Source: Gemmatimonadota bacterium (GTDB taxonomy: Bacteria; Gemmatimonadota; Gemmatimonadetes; Longimicrobiales; Gaopeijiaceae). From it: a stretch of 48,108 bases of DNA. The stretch lies in assembly GCA_022823145.1 (NCBI GenBank), contig JAJDXS010000076.1:1-48108 (forward strand), read 5' to 3'. Both the position numbers and the translations under genes were made by a program. Every line of letters starts with the position of its first letter. The stretch's first letter is position 1. Shown one piece after another: positions 43,524-48,108 of this stretch. The notes below the pieces were generated by a model. It did not search any database. It was not told where the DNA came from and saw nothing but the letters and a program-made list of their open reading frames with translations.

Positions 43524-44816
43524 ATGGCAACCAAGGTCCACATGGAAGCGCTCTCGCCCACGATGGAAGAGGGCCAGGTCGTGAAGTGGTTGAAGGAAGA
43601 AGGCGACGCGGTCACGCAGGGAGACATCCTTGCGGAGATAGAGACCGACAAGGCCACGATGGAGCTGGTAGCGCGCGGTGACGGCGTGCTCAGGAAGATC
43701 CTGGTGGCCGAGGGCGTCGCGGCTCCGGTGGGCGACGTGATCGCGATCATCGCCGCCGGCGACGAGGACATCGCAGAGCTGGTGGCGGGGCTGGGCGGCG
43801 GGAGCGCGGCGACGAATGGCGGGGCGGCCGTGCCTGCGGGGGAAGCGGGCGCGGGACAGGATGTGGAAGCCGCTGGCGCCGCCACTCCCGCGGCCGCACC
43901 CGCAGGATCCCCCGCGACCGGCACGGCTGCGACAGCCAGCGGCCGGGTCAAGGCCTCGCCGCTCGCCAAACGGCTGGCGGGCGAACTCGGCCTCGACATC
44001 CGCGCCGTGCAGGGATCCGGACCGGGTGGCCGCGTCATCCGGCGCGACATCGAAGCCGCGGCCGCGGCGGCCGCCTCGGTGCCCGCGGTGACACCCGCGG
44101 TCACCGTCCCCGCGGCAGCCCCCGGCGAGGACTTCGAGGACCTACCCCTGTCCCAGATGCGCAAGACCGTGGCGCGCCGCCTGACCGAATCGCTCGGGCC
44201 GGTGCCGCACTTCTTCCTGACGGTCGACGTGGACATGACGCGCGCGCTGGCGGCACGTGTCCGCGTCAACGAACTGCTGGCCGCGCAGGGCGCCAGGGCA
44301 TCGCTCAACGACATGGTCATCAAGGCCGCCGCGGTCGCGCTCACCCACCACCCGGATTGCAATGCGTGGTGGCAGGGCGACTCCATCCGTCGCTTCAGCC
44401 GCGTGCACATCGGTGTGGCTGTGGCCGTGCCCGACGGCCTGATCACGCCGGTCGTCACCGACGCCCACGCCAAGGGGCTGGGACAGATCAGCACCGAGGT
44501 TCGCGAACTTGCCGGACGTGCCCGCGAGAAGAAGCTCCAGCCGCACGAGTACACCGGCTCGACCTTCTCGATCTCGAACCTCGGCATGTTCGGGATCGAG
44601 GAGTTCACGGCGGTGATCAATCCGCCGGAAGCCGGGATCATCGCCGTGGGCGCGGTGGAGGAACGGCCGGTCGCGGTTGATGGCGAGGTCGTCGTGCAGC
44701 CGCGCATGCGGATCACGATGAGCTGCGACCACCGCGTCATCGACGGCGCCCAGGGCGCGCGCTTCCTGGCCACGCTCAAGTCGTTCCTGGAAGAGCCGGC
44801 GGCGATCCTGATCTAG
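43524..44816 (+). CDS. pdhC: Dihydrolipoamide acetyltransferase (E2)
   Basis: 430 aa. Domain order: one lipoyl domain (1-78) with Lys43 in ETDKATME; Ala/Pro-rich linker; peripheral subunit-binding domain about 135-175 (KASPLAKRLAGELGLDI, GSGPGGRVIRRDI); second linker; acyltransferase core with SLNDMVIKAAAVAL, STFSISNLGMFGIEEF and catalytic CDHRVIDGAQ (His403, Asp407). Complete E2 for the complex encoded by the flanking genes. 18 nt after pdhB. Confidence 0.95.
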   Translation: MATKVHMEALSPTMEEGQVVKWLKEEGDAVTQGDILAEIETDKATMELVARGDGVLRKILVAEGVAAPVGDVIAIIAAGDEDIAELVAGLGGGSAATNGGAAVPAGEAGAGQDVEAAGAATPAAAPAGSPATGTAATASGRVKASPLAKRLAGELGLDIRAVQGSGPGGRVIRRDIEAAAAAAASVPAVTPAVTVPAAAPGEDFEDLPLSQMRKTVARRLTESLGPVPHFFLTVDVDMTRALAARVRVNELLAAQGARASLNDMVIKAAAVALTHHPDCNAWWQGDSIRRFSRVHIGVAVAVPDGLITPVVTDAHAKGLGQISTEVRELAGRAREKKLQPHEYTGSTFSISNLGMFGIEEFTAVINPPEAGIIAVGAVEERPVAVDGEVVVQPRMRITMSCDHRVIDGAQGARFLATLKSFLEEPAAILI

Positions 44817-44860
44817 CTGGCGGGCTGTGTCCACCCGGAGCCGGGCCGCCGATGGAAAGA

Positions 44861-44898
44861 GTAATGTCAACATGACAAATTGTAATGTCACCATGACA
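44861..44898 (+). promoter_or_regulatory. Tandem palindromic operator over the amidohydrolase start
   Basis: Two copies of GTAATGTCA-(A/C)-CATGACA, starting 21 nt apart (44861-44877 and 44882-44898), differing at one base. Each holds the palindrome TGTCA-N3-TGACA. Both copies contain an in-frame ATG (44872 and 44893). The 21-nt spacing is two helical turns, typical of cooperative repressor sites. AT-rich against the genome background. The regulator is unknown. Confidence 0.6.
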
Positions 44899-46209
44899 TG
44901 CACCGGGCCGTGCAACCGGCTGTTGACGCTGATCGCGGCGGCGATCGCCATGCTTTCGCCCGCGCTCCACGCCCAGGACGCCACGACCCTGATCCGCGCC
45001 GCCCGCCTCATCGACGGCCACGGCGCCCTCGTCTCCCCCGGCGCCGTCCTCGTCGCGGGCGAGCGCATCGAAGCGGTCGGCGCGGCTGCGCTTTCCCACC
45101 CTGCCGACCGCACAATCGACCTGGGCGACGCCACCCTCCTCCCCGGCCTGATCGACCTCCACACGCACCTCACCGACAAGGTCGGCGTGCACTGGGAGGA
45201 GGTGCTCACCACCACCACCCCCGCGCAGGCGGCGCTCTACGGCGCGGCCAACGCGCTCACCACCCTGCGCGCCGGCTTCACCACCGTCCGCGACATGGGC
45301 CCCACCTGGCCCTACACCGATGTCGAACTGCGCGACATCATCGACGCCGGCGTAATCCCGGGACCGCGCATGCAGGTCGCCGGCAACTACGTCTCGTCGA
45401 CGGGCGGCGCGGGAGACGCCCGCCAGTTCTCCATCTACGTCGACGTGCCCGCGGTTCGGAACCTCGCCGACGGCGTCGACGCGGTGCGGGCCGCAGTGCG
45501 CACCAACCACAAGCACGGCGCCGACTTCACCAAGATCCTGGCCACCGGCGCGGTCCTTTCGCAGGGCCTGTCCCCGGGCGCGCAGCAGTACTCCGACGAG
45601 GAAATCGCGGTCGCAGTCGAGGAGACGAACCGCTGGGGACGCTTCACCGCCGCGCACGCCCACGGCACCGAAGGCATCAAGGCCGCGATCCGTGCGGGCG
45701 TGCGCACCATCGACCACGGCTCCATGCTCGACGACGAAGCCATCGCCATGCTCCAGCAGAGCGACCACACCTACTTCGTCCCCACCCTGTACGTCGGCGT
45801 AATCGTCCCGCGGGACGGCGCGGCGCTGGGAATCCCCGAGCCGCTGATCCGGCGCTCCACCGAGATGATGCGCTACCGCAACTCGACCTTCCGCCGCGCC
45901 CTCGAGGCCGGGCTGACGATCGGTTTCGGCACCGACGCAGGCGTCTTCGAACACGGCCACAACGCCCGCGAGTTCCAGGTCCGGGTCGAGATCGGCGAGA
46001 GCGAAATGGACGCGATCACCTCGGCCACCAGCATCTCGGCCATGATCATGGGCTGGGAGTCCGACGTCGGGTCGCTCGAGCCGGGCAAGTACGCCGACGT
46101 CATCGCGGTGCCCGGCAACCCGCTCGACGACATCACCGCCCTCGAACGCGTCATCTGGGTCATGAAGGGCGGCGAGATCCACCGGGACGACCTGGCGCCG
46201 GGGCGTTAG
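44872..46209 (+). CDS. Exported amidohydrolase (imidazolonepropionase/prolidase-like)
   Basis: 445 aa. Signal peptide 1-35 (LLTLIAAAIAMLSPALHAQ). Metal-dependent amidohydrolase barrel with DLHTH (His97, His99), Lys221 in TKILATG, HAHG (His262/264), DHG (His282) and GTDAG (Asp355): full binuclear metal set. Similar enzymes hydrolyse dipeptides or cyclic amides. ATG 44872 preferred (GGAAAGAG 11 nt upstream, inside the operator); ATG 44893 is an alternative. It sits oddly between pdhC and lpd. Confidence 0.88.
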   Translation: MTNCNVTMTCTGPCNRLLTLIAAAIAMLSPALHAQDATTLIRAARLIDGHGALVSPGAVLVAGERIEAVGAAALSHPADRTIDLGDATLLPGLIDLHTHLTDKVGVHWEEVLTTTTPAQAALYGAANALTTLRAGFTTVRDMGPTWPYTDVELRDIIDAGVIPGPRMQVAGNYVSSTGGAGDARQFSIYVDVPAVRNLADGVDAVRAAVRTNHKHGADFTKILATGAVLSQGLSPGAQQYSDEEIAVAVEETNRWGRFTAAHAHGTEGIKAAIRAGVRTIDHGSMLDDEAIAMLQQSDHTYFVPTLYVGVIVPRDGAALGIPEPLIRRSTEMMRYRNSTFRRALEAGLTIGFGTDAGVFEHGHNAREFQVRVEIGESEMDAITSATSISAMIMGWESDVGSLEPGKYADVIAVPGNPLDDITALERVIWVMKGGEIHRDDLAPGR

Positions 46210-46269
46210 CTTTTCACGGCCGAGGCGTCCGGGCGCCAACTTCCACCAACCCCCAGCGAGAGGCTTCCC

Positions 46270-47688
46270 TTGGCAGGAGATCGACACAGCAAAACGGACT
46301 TCGACGTCGTCGTGGTCGGCGGCGGACCGGGGGGCTACGTCGCCGCGATCCGAGCCGGCCAGCTCGGCCTCAGGACTGCGTGCATCGAGGCGGACAAACT
46401 GGGCGGCGTGTGCCTGAACATCGGATGCATCCCCACCAAGGCGCTCCTCAGCAGCGCGCTCATGGTCAACGAGCTCAGGCACGCCGGCGGGCACGGCATC
46501 ACCTTCGACGGATTCACGGCCGACCTCGGTCCCGCGCAGAAGCGCAGCCGGTCGGTGGCCGCAAAGCTCTCGAACGGCGTCAGCTTCCTCCTCAAGAAGA
46601 ACAAGGTCGCCCACATCGAGGGCTATGGACGTCTTTTGGGGGGTGGAAAGGTCGAAGTCGACAATAACGGCGAGAAGCAGGTCATCAGCGCCCGCGACAT
46701 CATCATCGCCACGGGTTCACGACCGCGCAGCCTGCCCTTCCTGCAGATCGACGAAGAACGAATCTGGTCTTCCACGGGAGCACTCTTCCAGGACAATGCG
46801 CCCGAAACGCTCGTGGTCGTCGGCGCGGGGGCGGTCGGGATGGAGTTCGCGGACATCTACAACGCCTACGGCACCAAAGTCACCGTCATCGAGGCGCTCG
46901 ACCGGGTCCTGCCGCTCGAGGACAAGGACTCCTCGCGCACCGTGGCCATGGCCTTCAAGAAGCGGAAGATGGACATCTTCACAAGCGCCCGCGTGGAGAG
47001 CACGGAAGTCGTGGGCGACGGCGTCGTCATCTCCTTCACCGACAAGCGCGGCAAGGCCCACCGGCTCGAAGTCGACTACGTGCTGTCGGCCGTGGGGCGG
47101 ATTCCCAACACAGAGGACATCGGGCTCGAAGCGGCGGGTGTGAAGGTCACCGAACGGGGCAACTTCGTCGTGGTGGACGAAGCGATGCGAACGAGCGTCC
47201 CGGGCATCTGGGCGGTGGGCGACTGCGCGGGCCAGCAGCTCCTGGCACACAAGGGCATGCACGAGGGCGTCGTGGCCGCCGAGCACATCGCCGGGGTCGG
47301 CCACCACACCGTGGACTACGCCAACGTGCCGAACTGCACCTACTGCCACCCCGAGGTCGCATCGGTGGGACTGACCGAGGAACAGGCCCGCGAGAAGGGC
47401 CTCGACATCGAGGTCGGCAAGTTCCCGTGGGCAGGCAACGGCCGTGCCCTGGCCGCCGGCGACTCCACCGGATTCGTGAAGGTCATCCGCGACAAGCGCT
47501 ACTCCGAGGTCGTCGGCGCGCACATCGTCGGCCCCCACGCCACCGAGCTCATAGCCGAATTCGTAATGGCTCGCCACCTGGAATCGACAGTCGAAGAGAT
47601 CGACCTGGCCATGCACCCGCACCCGACGCTGTCCGAGGCGGTTGCGGAAGGGGCGCTCGGTGCGCTCGGGAGGCCGCTGCACATCTGA
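46270..47688 (+). CDS. lpdA: Dihydrolipoamide dehydrogenase (E3)
   Basis: 472 aa flavoenzyme reoxidising the lipoyl arm. Seen: VVVGGGPGGYVAAIRAGQLG FAD loop, redox pair GGVCLNIGCIPTK (Cys48, Cys53), NAD loop VVGAGAVGMEFADIY, GRIPNTE, AVGDCAG, and catalytic HPHPTLSE (His451, Glu456). TTG start at 46270, with GAGAGG about 9 nt upstream. Completes the pyruvate dehydrogenase set with pdhABC; 60 nt after the amidohydrolase. Confidence 0.95.
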   Translation: MAGDRHSKTDFDVVVVGGGPGGYVAAIRAGQLGLRTACIEADKLGGVCLNIGCIPTKALLSSALMVNELRHAGGHGITFDGFTADLGPAQKRSRSVAAKLSNGVSFLLKKNKVAHIEGYGRLLGGGKVEVDNNGEKQVISARDIIIATGSRPRSLPFLQIDEERIWSSTGALFQDNAPETLVVVGAGAVGMEFADIYNAYGTKVTVIEALDRVLPLEDKDSSRTVAMAFKKRKMDIFTSARVESTEVVGDGVVISFTDKRGKAHRLEVDYVLSAVGRIPNTEDIGLEAAGVKVTERGNFVVVDEAMRTSVPGIWAVGDCAGQQLLAHKGMHEGVVAAEHIAGVGHHTVDYANVPNCTYCHPEVASVGLTEEQAREKGLDIEVGKFPWAGNGRALAAGDSTGFVKVIRDKRYSEVVGAHIVGPHATELIAEFVMARHLESTVEEIDLAMHPHPTLSEAVAEGALGALGRPLHI

Positions 47689-47823
47689 TCGGCCGCGACG
47701 GCGGACCGGGCCAACCCTGACGTAACGGCGGAACCGTTCAGGATTCTATCTTGTGCGGTCACTTGATGTTATGGGATTTCTGGATCGGATTCCCGCTGTC
47801 TGACTCCCGCCGAGTGGAGAACC

Positions 47824-48108
47824 TCAGCCGCGTGGTCTCCGGCGGGCTTCCAGTGCCTTCCGAAGCTGTCCTTCGTCGGCTCGCTGGTAGCATTCGAGCA
47901 CCGTCTTGGCGGTCTTCCAGCCGCCCAACTCGCAGAGGACCTTGAGCGGCTGGTCCATCAGGTCGGACGCAAACTTGCGCCTCAGCGAGTGCCAGCCCCG
48001 CCCGCGCTTCGGTTCCAGATCCGCGAGCCCTTGGGCCTTGTACCACCAAGCTCGCACCAGCGACCGGCCCGCGCACTTCGAGGCAACCGTCGGCGCGGGT
48101 AGCACCGG
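47824..48108 (-). CDS. Tyrosine recombinase/integrase, C-terminal part (cut by window edge)
   Basis: 95 codons seen; the frame is open to the right edge, so the N-terminal part lies outside. Seen: GWHSLRRKFASDL (H-x-L-R-R motif), LCELGGWKTAKTVLECYQRAD with the Trp at the usual His/Trp position and the nucleophilic Tyr. These are the end motifs of phage-type integrases. Transcribed toward lpd. The 135 bp between the genes (47689-47823) is less GC-rich and shows no tRNA or clear attachment site. Confidence 0.82.
   Translation of the reverse strand, partial: PVLPAPTVASKCAGRSLVRAWWYKAQGLADLEPKRGRGWHSLRRKFASDLMDQPLKVLCELGGWKTAKTVLECYQRADEGQLRKALEARRRPRG

Noticed and set aside
47689..47823. tRNA or attachment site beside the integrase
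   Set aside because: No cloverleaf or repeated sequence could be found within the window.

Overview
The window is a high-GC bacterial chromosome segment centred on a replication origin. The gene order dnaN-oriC-dnaA, with rpmH-rnpA-yidD-yidC-mnmE-mnmG-parA-parB diverging to the right, is a classic bacterial origin neighbourhood. Several points together suggest a Gemmatimonadota-like or other deep-branching diderm lineage: an outer-membrane beta-barrel candidate, a lipoprotein, bactofilin, an SDR-type threonine dehydrogenase, TolB-like propellers, many GTG/TTG starts and very high GC. No rRNA is present, so this is inference from gene content only.

Left arm (1-16370), mostly + strand. First comes a tightly overlapped cluster of a PLP decarboxylase, a CPBP membrane protease, a small DUF6941-like protein and a MOSC protein. 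Next is a type IIA topoisomerase A subunit (GyrA-like, with a divergent GyrA box) coupled to a saccharopine-dehydrogenase-like enzyme and a TolB-like exported propeller. A minus-strand queE operon follows (unknown CxxC protein, QueE, NUDIX). Then come an MDR oxidoreductase with a MazG-like protein, an ECF sigma / putative anti-sigma / Spy-like operon, and a threonine-to-glycine pair (SDR Tdh and Kbl) with a metallophosphoesterase.

Middle (16354-26119), mostly - strand. A four-gene unit encodes a histidine kinase, a sigma-54 response regulator, an exported coiled-coil protein and an outer-membrane barrel. Next are a lipoprotein with a PrcB_C-like end, divergent pyrE, then dnaN, a 314-bp oriC with five DnaA-box-like sites beside an AT-rich stretch, and dnaA.

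Right arm (26120-47688), entirely + strand and co-directional with replication. It starts with rpmH-rnpA-yidD-yidC-mnmE-mnmG (a perfect parS lies in the mnmG 3' end; rsmG is missing) and parA-parB. Then come an M23 peptidase and bactofilin, a Nif3-like protein, an M14 peptidase with a zinc-ribbon/TPR membrane protein, and a DUF819 transporter-like protein. The arm ends with the lipA-pdhA-pdhB-pdhC-(amidohydrolase)-lpd pyruvate dehydrogenase cluster. The right edge cuts through a tyrosine recombinase on the - strand, the only mobile-element gene seen.

No tRNA, rRNA, CRISPR array or insertion sequence was recognised. The only gene-free stretch longer than 300 bp is oriC. The most interesting non-coding signals are oriC and parS, a twin palindromic operator lying on the start of the amidohydrolase, a 17-bp palindrome abutting the -10 of the lipA/pdh promoter, and a 47-bp imperfect palindrome upstream of the histidine kinase.
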